Shown piece after piece: positions 31,600 to 42,696 of a stretch of DNA of 64,000 bases (the first letter of the stretch is position 1; each line of letters opens with the position of its first letter). The notes beneath the pieces are model-generated. The model ran no database searches and was not told the DNA's origin. It saw only the letters and a list, made by a program, of their open reading frames with translations. A program made the translations under genes and the position numbers. Source of the DNA: Sweltsa coloradensis (lineage: Eukaryota > Arthropoda > Insecta > Plecoptera > Chloroperlidae); the NCBI GenBank assembly GCA_024449915.1, contig JAMZAV010001855.1:1-64000 (forward strand), given 5' to 3'.

Positions 31600-34440
31600 G
31601 GAGGGATAATCAAAGTTCCTGGGTTATGTCTACGAGGTTTATTGTCTACAGAGATGCGATGAAATGGATTCAAATCTGCAGAACCAGTGATTTATTGTTG
31701 AAGGAAATTCTCAACCGAAGGAAGGTCGCAAGCATGTAGCCTCTTCGTAGCACTATCTGAAAACCTTGATTTGTGAAAAATAGCCTTCTTGGCACGGTTT
31801 TAAATTGCCTCAAGCTTCGTAAAGTTAGCTCTTGTATTCGGATACCAAGCACGGATACCATAAGTGATGATAGGCCGAATCAGAGTTAGATATGCAGTCC
31901 GAATTGTACGAGGTTTCGAGCCGTTTAAGTTTCTTGTTACAAATCCAAGTAATTTTGACGCACGATTTCTTACTATTTCAGTGTGCAAATCCCATTTTAG
32001 ATCATTTGTTTAGGTAATTCCAACCAATTTAATTGATTCACATTTTGGGATAGGCCTACTTTTGCCTTGAAGTGAGTAGACCTACACATTTTTTAAATAA
32101 ATTTTTGATTTAGTTAATGTAAAGAATTTAGATTTTAGAGTTCAAGGACATTTTGTTTATTGTGGACCAAGTATGCATGCTGTTCAGATCGTTTTGCAAA
32201 ATTTTGAAATCAAGAATTGATCTAATCTAATGGGTACGGTTGAATCATCAGCAAATTGTAGTAAGGTTGAAGAAACATATGGAGGTAGGTCAAGCATGTA
32301 AATATAAAAAAGCAGGGAGACAATAATTACTGAACCTTGGGGAACTCCAGATGTCACTTTAATGGAGGGAGAAGAAGAACAACTAAATATGACAGATGAG
32401 TCCAATCAGTCAAAAAAGATTTAATCCACTGGTAGAGATTACCTCTAATTTTGTAGCCATGCAATTTTAAGAGAAGTCTTTGTGAGGAACCTGATCAAAT
32501 GCCTTTTGCCAGTTAAGAGCTATACAATCAACTTGTTTTACATCCTTGTCCTCAAGTGCATGAAGCCAGTCATCATTAGCTGGAATTAGCATTGTAACGC
32601 ATGAGTTGGCCTGTTCGGTATGGAGATTTTCGTACCGATAAATGGTCAAAATACCGATACCGTTTATTCGGTATATACCGGATGTCCGGTATATATCGGT
32701 ATACCAGTTTATACCTAATAACCGGTAAAAACCTTTTAACCGGATATTCACTATTCACCAATATTCAGGTTTAAACAAAAAAACTGTATGTCGGTATATC
32801 GGTATTCATCGGTTTATACCGAATAACCAATATACATTAAATAACCGATATACCGGTTTATACTGAACAACCAATTTATCGGCTTCGATGCAACCTAATT
32901 GCATACATCGACGTTGCTCCTAGTAAGCCCTTTTACATTTCAAAATAACAAACTTCTCGATTAGCAGGTTAATGTTATATTGTTGTTTTTACATATTAAA
33001 AAAAAAAAACTTTTTCGTAGTCAGTCGTAACTGACGGCCTGGCCTGACTGTCCGCCCGCCGTCGTGCACGCCAAGAAAATCAGGCCCACCCTTGGATTAT
33101 TTATGTCACAGTGCACCGACGCAGACGGTGTTGACAATGGCCATAACATAACGCACACACGCACAGTGCATTGCATTTTGTCATAATTCTAAGACTGTTG
33201 GTAGCCTTTGGTATGCTGATGCACATTGCTAGTGATACCGTTCTACCGATTTCCGATTCAATCGGTAACACGGGCTATCTGTTAACTAGTTTTAACTGAC
33301 GATCGGTATACATAACCTGGTAACACCAAAAACCGGCGTCCTAGAATAATCGGTCATACCAAAAATCGGTATACCAATTTTTACTAACAACCGGTTAATA
33401 CCTAAAATCTGTACACTGGTTCATACCGAAGCTCGATTTACCGGTTTATACTGAAAACAGGTATGAAACAGGTATACTGGTTAACGCCAAAAACCAGTAT
33501 ACCGGTTCAACCGGTTAATACCAAAATTCCGGTTAATACCAAAAATTGGTTTAGCAGTTATTTATCAACTTGTTTACCGGTTTGACGGTATACAAAATAA
33601 CCGGTTATTTAATCGGTATACCGAATTACCGAACAGGCCTACGCATGAGCGCCGAGGTAGAAAGCCATGTTGATCATCATTCATAAGATCATTGTTTTGC
33701 AGATGTTCTAGAATGCGGCGTGACACGAGCTTCTCCATTAATTTTGACGCTATCGAGGTGAGCGATATTGGGCGGTAATTACTAACGTCTCTTTAGTCAC
33801 ACTTTTTAAAAACTGGAACGATGTTTGCTTTTTTCCAGTCATCGAGAACAGCGCCAGTGGATATTGATAAGTTAAAAATTGAACATAATGACGGTGAAAT
33901 AGCTAACGCGCACTCTTTTAGAATCTTCCAGGAAGATCGCCATGTCCTGTGGCAGTACTAGGTCGCATAATGGCTGAGGAGTCAAAACTTTGTTTACAGA
34001 AAAAACAGATTTGAGAGCAGAAACAAAATGTCTGCAATATCTGGATTAAAAGGGTTGCTGGAACTGTCGGCTTTTGTGAAATTCTTTGAGAAAGATTGAT
34101 TGAATGCGCAAGCAATGTCCTTAGAATCTGTAAGTTCCTGGCCATTTGCTGAGAAATTCCTTGGAGCCGTACTGCCCTTACGGCTGTGAATGTACGTATT
34201 TCCACAAGCATTTGTTGCCATTTCCAATATTCCACAGGTAGGCCTATTCACTATGAGCCTTCCGCATGACAGTTTTAACACGATTACGAATAACTTTGTA
34301 CTCTTCCCAGCGAGTATCCGTCGGCGATTTTTTCCACTTCTTGTAAACTTTATCTCTCGTGTGTATAAGAACGATTATTAAATTAGTTATCCATGGAGGG
34401 ACTATACGACTGATTGAGGCTCTTACCGAGCTGAACCCAA
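31600..34440 (-). pseudogene. 5'-truncated LINE ORF2 (linker to RT), split by a hAT element
   Basis: Read from 34440 downwards: PPWITNLI and RDKVYKKWKKSPTDTRW linker, then AFNQSFSKNF, then NYRPISLTSIASKLMEK and QHGFLPRRSCV (33650-33790). The hAT element 32606-33641 interrupts here. The frame then resumes with NDDWLHALEDKD, NWQKAFDQVPH (altered first catalytic region), SGVPQGS and LQFADDST (32184-32405), then LGFVTRNLNGSK and IRPIITYGIRAWYPN. The last identifiable segment is near 31700. The endonuclease is absent. Multiple frameshifts make it dead. It belongs to the CR1/Jockey superfamily; the exact clade is uncertain. Confidence 0.85.
32606..33641. mobile_element. hAT-type element built of GGTATACCG-like motifs
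   Basis: Ends TTGGCCTGTTCGGTA and TACCGAACAGGCCTA are inverted repeats with one mismatch. Identical 8-mers CGCATGAG flank it (32598-32605, 33642-33649), and the interrupted LINE reads on across the site. The interior is filled with dozens of variants of CGGTATACCGGTT in both orientations. No transposase. Confidence 0.9.
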
Positions 34441-34783
34441 AGTTGTGATTCCAAAGCACATGTAGAAGAAGTGAAGAGGAAGAAGAACCACTCGCTGCCT
34501 ACGCCTTTTGGATCCGCCTGGCCAGAGAGGACGAAAGCAAGATTACTCACTGGCAGGAATCCCCAGCGATAAGGCAGAAGAGAGAAGAAGACGTCCATTC
34601 GGCCCTACTAGTCCACGGGCTTCACGTCGGTTTTTATCCCGGTTTTGGAGTCACTGCACAGGTCGCCCCAATTGAGGTGGGTTCATCCCGCTTTACCCTC
34701 CCAAAGGTTTTTGAGTCGCCTGAGTGTCTGGTCCAGCCCAACCAGCTCACCCAGGTCTTCCCAATTTATTTATTTCTGTTTTT

Positions 34784-35601
34784 ATGGGTCAATCCCTCTT
34801 TGTGACCATGCACAACAACGTGCCCAGCACAGAAGATGGCTGGAAGACGGTCGAGACGCGTGATCAAGCGATCCACAAGCGTGCTCGTAAAGAGGAACCC
34901 GAGAAAAAGAAGACTGTTGTTGCCGGTGCACCCCGCAAGACGCCGGTAAAACAACAACAAAACGTGCCAATTGTTCTTCAGAACAAATTTTTAACTCTAG
35001 CCGATCCATCGGCACCTGGTAGCTCCAAGGAGCCCGATAATGTGTGTACCGAAGATATGGACACGCAGACAACCCCTCAACCAAAACGAATCCGTATACC
35101 ACCGGTGGTGGTAGGCTATACAAGTTTCCTGATTACCAGACTGTGATCAGATGCATCAAACCTCTATGCAAGTCCGACTTTACAGTTGTGAACGCAAAGG
35201 ACTCGCACAAACTCAAGCTCACGTCCATAGACGACTACCGTGCGGTCACGACCGAGCTAAAGGCAAAAAATTGCCAATACCACACCTTCAACCCGTCCAC
35301 GATTAAAACCCACAAGCACGTGATTCAAGGACTAAGCTCCACTCAAACAGTGGACGAGGTTATGGAGATGTTGACGGAGGAAGGGTATGACCCAAAACAA
35401 GTTTACCAACTTTCCTCATCTGGAGATAGCTCGAATGCATCCCGAGTCAAATTGCCCTTGTTTGTGGTGACCACATTGGCTTCCCAAGGTAAAAACATTC
35501 TAGATTTGACGCGTCTCGGACACGTTGTGGTGCGGGTGGAGCACTTTAGAGGTCCAAAGGGTCCTCAAATGTGCTACAACTGCCAAGGCTTTGGTCATTA
35601 A
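34784..35601 (+). pseudogene. Jockey-type LINE ORF1, N-terminal part
   Basis: Polar, lysine/proline-rich N-terminus (KRARKEEPEKKKTVV), one frameshift near 35110, then a domain like the PRE_C2HC region that precedes zinc knuckles in Jockey/I-type ORF1 proteins (LPLFVVTTLASQGKNILDLT, then VVRVEHFRGPKG). It ends inside the first CCHC knuckle, CYNCQGFGH, where the 9.6-kb insertion begins. ORF1 is a nucleic-acid-binding chaperone of the LINE particle. Confidence 0.82.
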
Positions 35602-37854
35602 CCATGACAACCAAAACAATAACAAGATCTAATTGACAGTTAATCTTTATTATTAATGTTTTCAGTGAGTTTAAATGTGATTTAAAGTGGAACTTTTGTG
35701 CTACAAAGGAAAAGGGAACCGAGACCAACATTTTAAGGCAAAAATATCCGACATTGGTATGTAAATAAGAAAAATAGAACGTTTATTAGAAAATTGTTTT
35801 TGCCCTGTGCTAAAAGACAATACTTGGTGGATATTGAATGAAAATTTTTGTTTTTTGTTGTGGCTTATTTAGCATATTATTAAGTTAGGCCCTACTTAAT
35901 AACTAATTATGGAACAAAAAGGAAAGCAAAAGTACTCTATATTTTTTACAATAGTAAGGTTGGGTACCAACATTGGGTGCCAATCTTTGAATGAACCAAT
36001 GTCAGGGGACCTTGATGAGGTTAAATGTCTTAAAGACAAAGTATGCAAACTAAACGGGTGATAAGTCAACAACAAAGTCGTTTTGAAGAGCTAGTGCAAA
36101 CCCACAGAGATGCTAAGACTAGGCCTGACCATAGCTAGGTCAATGCCCACTGCACAAATAAACAAACTGTGTAAGCATTTCACTGCAGATACTAAACGAT
36201 GGACCTCTGTCACAAAAAATCTCGAGTGAAAATGAACAGAAATTGGGAGTTGAGAAACAAATTGGGGCCTAGGCCCAGCTCATCAAAGCTCAAGCATGAA
36301 CATTAAAATCAGGGCGGGATAGTCATGGCGCTATTTATCTTCCCTCATTACAAAAGAGCTAAGTAAAACCCATCGGCCCAAAAACTGATTACAAAGTTGA
36401 TTCTATAATTAAGCCTGGAGCTGGGGCAAAAACAGTGCCCGAGGGAATCTTGAATAACCTTCAAACACTTAACGGAACTGATACGCTAATAATAATGAAA
36501 GGAACTAAGACATTGGTATAAACCAAAATAACATACGTGACGCTCTCTTTAAAAATTACGTCATAGTCAATACAGCTGCTTGCCTAAAGTAATAGTATCC
36601 GAAGTACTGCCCCGTTTCGACTTGTCAAACAAAACTGATTGGACAAAATAAATGACTCAATCTCCAAAGTAAATCATCATAAAAATTATCTCCTACGAAA
36701 TACATTAGGAGTTACTGTTCTTTTCTGTGAAACCATTCAGAAGAGAGCATTTTACCAAACATGGTTTACATCAAAACCTTGCGGGTAAACAACTATTTCC
36801 AGATTATAGCTGATGAGATTTGCTCTATCAGAGAAAGGTATAGGTCTAACAAGAGGACCCTTTCTTCTGTACTCCGGGCAAACGGCCTATGATTATGGTA
36901 ACAAATTTTCATGGACACAACAATCAGCGAGTTGGACCATACCCCCCGCCTCAAGCCAATGGTCCCCCCAAGAGGCCCGAAGCTGCCTACAAGAAATTTT
37001 ACGACACTGCCCATGTACCCCGCTACTCAAGAGGAAGCCATTTGCAGACCCAGTATCAAAAAAAACAAGGATGCTGCCTTTCCGCAATCAGGAATCGACT
37101 ACAGTAAACGCAGAGACTACTAGCAGTTCTGGAAGAGACCAAATGCCACAAGAGGCCCGAAGCTGCCTACAAGAAATTCCCCGACACTGCCCATGTACCC
37201 CCTACTCAAGAGGAAGCCATTGCAGACCCAGTATCAGCAAACAAGGATGCAGCCCATTCCGCCAGTTTAAAGGGAAACGCCTACAGAAAACACAGATACT
37301 ACTAGCAGTCTGGAAGAGACCAAATGCCGGATGAATCCCAAATTAAGGGGAAATTTCTTTAGAAGACTCAAATGAGTATCTGGAAGGTGATAGTAGTATG
37401 TTTTTAGGGTTTGATGAGAAAAAGCCGTTTGTAGTGATAGTAAACTGGCTCAAAAAGGATTAAAAGAGGGCATAGATAGGTGGAATGCAGAGATAGTAGA
37501 GTTAGAGGAAGATAGAGTTTATGAAGATCCTTTTCGGTTAGTCCAGCAACCATTAAAAAACACTTTTGAATTAGAGGAGATGGTAAAGACAAAATATGAA
37601 AGTAAAATTAAACATAAAGAAAACATTATGCGAATAGTCACCAAAATATCCAAGGTCTTACACAATCAAAAATTTAGATAGTTAAATATAATTCTAGATA
37701 CTCACATAAAAAGAATGAACCTATTGACATAATATGTATATCAGAACACTGGAAAACAAATGATGAAATAACTAGTATTACAAATTTAAAATTATACCTT
37801 GGTTTCTTGTTACTGTAGAAAAACTCATAAAACACGGGGGAGTAGCAATCTTTG

Positions 37855-37856
37855 TT
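37855..37856 (+). other. Empty site for the Helentron-like insertion at 40573-41358
   Basis: The first tandem copy reads GCAATCTTTGT|TAGCCATAA. The second copy has the element exactly at the bar. This fixes the element ends and shows insertion between two T residues with no duplicated target bases. Confidence 0.88.
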
Positions 37857-38487
37857 AGCCATAAATGGATTCAATATGCTGTTCTAAATCAAGTATCACT
37901 CAACACAGTACTGAACTTGATTTTGAATGTGCTTGTATTGAACTAAAAATACAATTAAATAAATGCAAAACATGTATATTATGGTAAATAGCCATCTACA
38001 GATCCCCAACTGGACAAATTCAACACTTTTTAGATAAAACTGAACGTATTTTAACTAAATTACAAAAAAAAAAAATAAACAATTAGTAGTACTAGGAGAC
38101 TTCAATGTGAATGTCTCAGCTGATAGTAAAAGACCCTAATAAAGAAATGCTAGCTAATCTTCTTGACTCTTATAACATGATGCTCCCCATAAAAGATACA
38201 ACTAGAATTGATCCACGGAGGCAAACTTCAACGATCATTGATAATATAGCAACTGACACTACATTACCATTCAACTCCCGAGTAATTGACTTTGGAATTG
38301 CTGACCACTATGCCCAAGAAATTGCAATACAGTATAATTATTATCAGCTACCTATACCAACCAAAATTATACGTGTTGTAAATGAGAACTCTTTAAATAA
38401 TCTAGCTGAAAGCTTAGAAGGAGAAAATTGGGAATGTGTAACAGTTTCAGAGACAGCAGATGATAAATGTGATGCATTTTCAAATAA

Positions 38488-39172
38488 ACTAGGAAACGCT
38501 CAGTTGGACGCGTTGATAAGCGAGCACGTGCTATAGCTAGACCCACATTGCACATTTTTTAAATTTAAAAATTTACGACGTTCGCGTTTCCAGTATTATT
38601 TATTATTGCCAAGGTATTTGGGTAAACCCGTGTTTAAATCTTTACTTTAAAATCCACCGCCATCTAGAGGATCTTGACTCCTTGGGAAAACTATTTAAAC
38701 TCTTTGTTGACAAATAATAGACTACTTCCTCGAAAGTATTTTGATTACTTCTAGGTGGCAGTGCATTAGAAACTTCGCGCGTCTTTTCGTTGCCATGGCA
38801 ACGTTACTTTTGTTATAATGTAATTTCCATCTACACTACTTATCGGATCAAACTAAAATTAACATATTCGTGACCGGACGGACATTCTAAATGATTTGGC
38901 TATCTCAGATTTTGTCGACGGTTAGTTTGAAAAAAAAACTTTCGATTAACTTTAATGTAACTTTTTAACTTTTTGAACGATTTTGCCACAAAACTAATGG
39001 CATTCAATCGAGAACAAAGCTTGCGGATGGTGAAAATTTCAACTCGATCCGAGCCTCCGTTCGAACGTTATCGCGAGACATACAAACAAAAAAAAAAAAA
39101 CAAACAAACAAAAAAAAAAAAAAAAAACAAAACCAGTGACTAATTTTTCCGGCAGAGTCAAATGGAAACGCT
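38488..39172 (-). mobile_element. Helentron-like element HINE1, truncated by the tandem-duplication junction
   Basis: Identical in layout to 41989-42692 but lacking the last ~20 bases of the 5' end, where the duplicated LINE segment starts. It therefore existed before the tandem duplication. Confidence 0.8.
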
Positions 39173-40286
39173 GGGAATCTTGAATAACCTTCAAACACTT
39201 AACGGAACTGATACGCTAATAATAATAGCAGGAACTAATGACATTGGTATAAACCAAAATAACATACGTGACGCTCTCATTAAATTACGTCATAGTCAAT
39301 ACAGCTGCTTGCCTAAAGTAATAGTATCCGAAGTACTGCCCCGTTTCGACTTGTCAAACAAAACTGAATTGGACAAAATAAATGACTCAATCTCCAAAGT
39401 AAATCATCATATAAATTATCTCCTACGAAATACATTAGGAGTTACTGTTCTTTCTGTGAAACCATTCAGAAGAGAGCATTTTACCAAACATGGTTTACAT
39501 CTAAACCTTGCGGGTAAACAACTATTTGCCAAGATTATAGCTGATGAGATTTGCTCTATCAGAGAAAGGTATAGGTCTAACAAAGAGGACCTTTCTTCTG
39601 TACTCCGGGCAAACAGGCCTATGATTATGGTAACAAATGTCATGGACACACCAATCAGCGAGTTGGACCATACCCCCTGCCTCAAGCCAATGGTCCCACA
39701 AGAGGCCCGAAGCTGCCTACAAGAAATTCACGACACTGCCCATGTACCCGCTACTCAAGAGGAAGCCATTGCAGACCCAGTATCAACAAACAAGGATGCA
39801 GCCTATTCCGCCAATCAGGAATCGACTACAGTAAACGCAGAGACTACTAGCAGTTCTGGAAGAGACCAAATGCCACAAGAGGCCCGAAGCTGCCTACAAG
39901 AAATTCACGACACTGCCCATGTACCCGCTACTCAAGAGGAAGCCATTGCAGACCCAGTATCAGCAAACAAGGATGCAGCCCATTCCGCCAGTAAGGAATC
40001 GCCTACAGAAAACACAGATACTACTAGCAGTTCTGGAAGAGACCAAATGCCGGATGAATCCCAAATTAAGGAAGTTTCTTTAGAAGACTCAAATGAGTAT
40101 CTGGAAGGTGATAGTAGTATGTTTTTAGGGTTTGATGAGAACGCCGTTTGTAGTGATAGTAAACTGGCTCAAAAAGGATTAAAAGAGGTCATAGATAGGT
40201 GGAATGCAGAGATAGTAGAGTTAGAGGAAGATAGAGTTTATGAAGATCCTTTTCGGTTAGTCCAGCAACCATTAAAAAACACTTAG
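39173..40286 (+). CDS. CR1-like LINE ORF1 with SGNH-esterase domain
   Basis: The open frame (nominal start 39162, but the first few codons come from the duplication junction) contains LIIIAGTNDIG, the GxND-type block of SGNH hydrolases. About 95 residues later comes KHGLHLNLAGKQLFA, carrying the catalytic His region. Esterase ORF1 proteins are known from CR1/L2-type LINEs. The C-terminal half has two imperfect ~60-residue repeats, each with QEARSCLQEIHDTAHVPATQ, then an acidic tail ending at 40286. The block I serine lies upstream of the duplication start, in the degenerate 36.3-kb region, so this copy lacks it. Confidence 0.8.
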
Positions 40287-40343
40287 AATTAGAGGAGATG
40301 GTAAAGACAAAATATGAAAGTAAAATTAAACATAAAGAAAACA

Positions 40344-41988
40344 TTATGCGAATAGTACACCAAAATATCCAAGGTCTTACACAATCAAAAATTAGATAGT
40401 TAAATATAATTCTAGATACTCAACATAAAAAGAATGAACCTATTGACATAATATGTATATCAGAACACTGGAAAACAAATGATGAAATAACTAGTATTAC
40501 AATTGAAAATTATACCTTGGTTTCTTGTTACTGTAGAAAAACTCATAAGCACGGGGGAGTAGCAATCTTTGTTGGATGAGCGTAGCGAGCGTAGCGAGCG
40601 AAGCGAAGATTCCATTTCACTACACTGGAGAAAAAAATCCGGAATGTTTTTTTTTTTTTCTTTCTTTCTTTTTTTTTTTTTGTATTTTTGTGTGTTTGTT
40701 AACACGATTCCGGCTAAACCGATACTCCGATTGCGATGAAATTTTATGGAGGTCTTCGAAATCTCTGAACTTAGAACTGCCACGTTTTTGAGCGCAATCG
40801 GGAAATTTTTTCTTATAAAAAACACAATTTTACGATTTTTTTCGATTTTTTAAAAATTTCTTCGACTTATAACACCTCTACACGCTTCATCCGATTGTAA
40901 TGATTTTTTCACAGAACCTTAATTTTATGAATTAAGATATTCGTGTGAAATTTGAGCGTAATCAAAAAATTATTTTCTCATGAAAATCGAAATTTTACGG
41001 GTTTTTTCTTTTTTAAAACAATTCTTTGACTTATAACACCTACATGCTTTATCCTATTGTAATGATTTTTTCACAGAACCTTAATTTCATCAATTTATAT
41101 ACTCGTGTTAAATTTGAGCGCAATCGAATAATTATTTCTTATGAAAATTGCAATTTTACGATTTTTTTATTTTTTTAAAATTACGATTTATTAAAAAAAT
41201 TAAGTAAATTTTTTATTTTATTTAATTTAATTTTAAAAAATCTTCGACTAAGCAATAATTTTTTCACAGAACAACAGAAAATCCGCGTTACACATGGCAG
41301 CTCAATGCACCAATTACGCTCATCCAACAACGCGGCGGGACTTAAGCGTTTTCCTAGTTAGCCATAAATGGATTCAATATGCTGTATCTAAATCAAGTAT
41401 CACTCAACACAGTACTGAACTTGATTTTGAATGTGCTTGTATTGAACTAAAAATACAATTAAATAAATGCAAAACATGTAATATTATGGTAGTAGCCATC
41501 TACAGATCCCCAACTGGACAAATTCAACACTTTTTAGATAAAACTGAACGTATTTTAACTAAATTACAAAAAACAAATAAACAATTAGTAGTACTAGGAG
41601 ACTTCAATGTGAATGTCTCAGCTGATAGTAAAGACCCTAATAAAGAAATGCTAGCTAATCTTCTTGACTCTTATAACATGATGCTCACCATAAAAGATAC
41701 AACTAGAATTGATCCACGGTGGCAAACTTCAACGATCATTGATAATATAGCAACTGACACTACATTACCATTCAACTCCCGAGTAATTGACTTTGGAATT
41801 GCTGACCACTATGCCCAAGAAATTGCAATACAGTATAATTATTATCAGCTACCTATACCAACCAAAATTATACGTGTTGTAAATGAGAACTCTTTAAATA
41901 ATCTAGCTGAAAGCTTAGAAGGAGAAAATTGGGAATGTGTAACAGTTTCAGAGACAGCAGATGATAAATGTGATGCATTTTCAAATAA
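40344..41988 (+). pseudogene. CR1-like LINE endonuclease, split by HINE2
   Basis: The first part (about 40344-40572) reads RIVHQNIQGLTQSK and IICISEHWKTND, the start of an APE-type endonuclease. The Helentron-like element 40573-41358 interrupts it. The second part (41359-41988) continues with VVAIYRSPTG, VVLGDFNVNV and FGIADHYAQE, the central and His-containing catalytic motifs. It ends at the second insertion (41989-42692). A stop occurs after LTQSKIR. The endonuclease would nick target DNA for target-primed reverse transcription. Confidence 0.82.
40573..41358 (+). mobile_element. Helentron-like element, family 2 (HINE2), copy c, with precise ends
   Basis: Begins TGGATGAGCGTAGCGAGCG and ends ...CATCCAACAACGCGGCGGG with hairpin arms AACGC/GCGTT and TTTTCCTAGT. 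The first tandem copy gives the empty site, so the 786-bp insertion can be delimited to the base, allowing for the T|T ambiguity. The core consists of ~120-bp degenerate tandem units. There is no coding capacity. Confidence 0.88.
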
Positions 41989-42692
41989 ACTAGGAAACGC
42001 TCAGTTGGACGCGTTGATAAGCGAGCACGTGCTATAGCTAGACCCACATTGCACATTTTTTAAATTTAAAAATTTACGACGTTCGCGTTTCCAGTATTAT
42101 TTATTATTGCCAAGGTATTTGGGTAAACCCGTGTTTAAATCTTTACTTTAAAATCCACCGCCATCTAGAGGATCTTGACTCCTTGGGAAAACTATTTAAA
42201 CTCTTTGTTGACAAATAATAGACTACTTCCTCGAAAGTATTTTGATTACTTCTAGGTGGCAGTGCATTAGAAACTTCGCGCGTCTTTTCGTTGCCATGGC
42301 AACGTTACTTTTGTTATAATGTAATTTCCATCTACACTACTTATCGGATCAAACTAAAATTAACATATTCGTGACCGGACGGACATTCTAAATGATTTGG
42401 CTATCTCAGATTTTGTCGACGGTTAGTTTGAAAAAAAAACTTTCGATTAACTTTAATGTAACTTTTTAACTTTTTGAACGATTTTGCCACAAAACTAATG
42501 GCATTCAATCGAGAACAAAGCTTGCGGATGGTGAAAATTTCAACTCGATCCGAGCCTCCGTTCGAACGTTATCGCGAGACATACAAACAAAAAAACAAAA
42601 AAACAAACAAACAAAAAAAAAAAAAAAAAAACAAAACCAGTGACTAATTTTTTCCGGCAGAGTCAAATGGAAACGCTCGCTTCGCTCGCTTA
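41989..42692 (-). mobile_element. Helentron-like element, family 1 (HINE1), complete copy
   Basis: On the minus strand it begins TAAGCGAGCGAAGCGAGCG and ends GCTCGCTTATCAACGCG with hairpin arm GCGTT and TCCTAGT. Removing it rejoins the LINE frame (AFSNK followed by LLYYFNKNCP). The join implies insertion between two A residues (T|T on the element strand) without duplication. One core unit, plus a C/A homopolymer tract at 42587-42640. Confidence 0.85.
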
Positions 42693-42696
42693 ATTA

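Larger units (their letters stand above)
36447..39172 (+). repeat. Tandem duplication, first copy (indel-rich)
   Basis: 36447-38487 matches the LINE part of 39173-41988 (minus the insertion at 40573-41358), and 38488-39172 matches most of 41989-42680. The copy begins at GGAATCTTGAATAACC in ORF1 and ends in the sequence GGAAACGCT of the Helentron-like element. From 36447 to about 38060 it differs from the second copy by many one- to four-base indels, whereas 38100-39172 is almost identical to it. This contrast suggests consensus errors in the first part. Confidence 0.85.

Noticed and set aside
35602..35640. Target site duplication for the CR1-like LINE
   Set aside because: Only 3 bases (ATT) are shared by the two junctions, which is not distinguishable from chance or from the tail repeat.
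36813..37334. 173-codon plus-strand frame as a separate gene
   Set aside because: It is a frame-shifted reading of the esterase ORF1 repeats in the indel-rich tandem copy.
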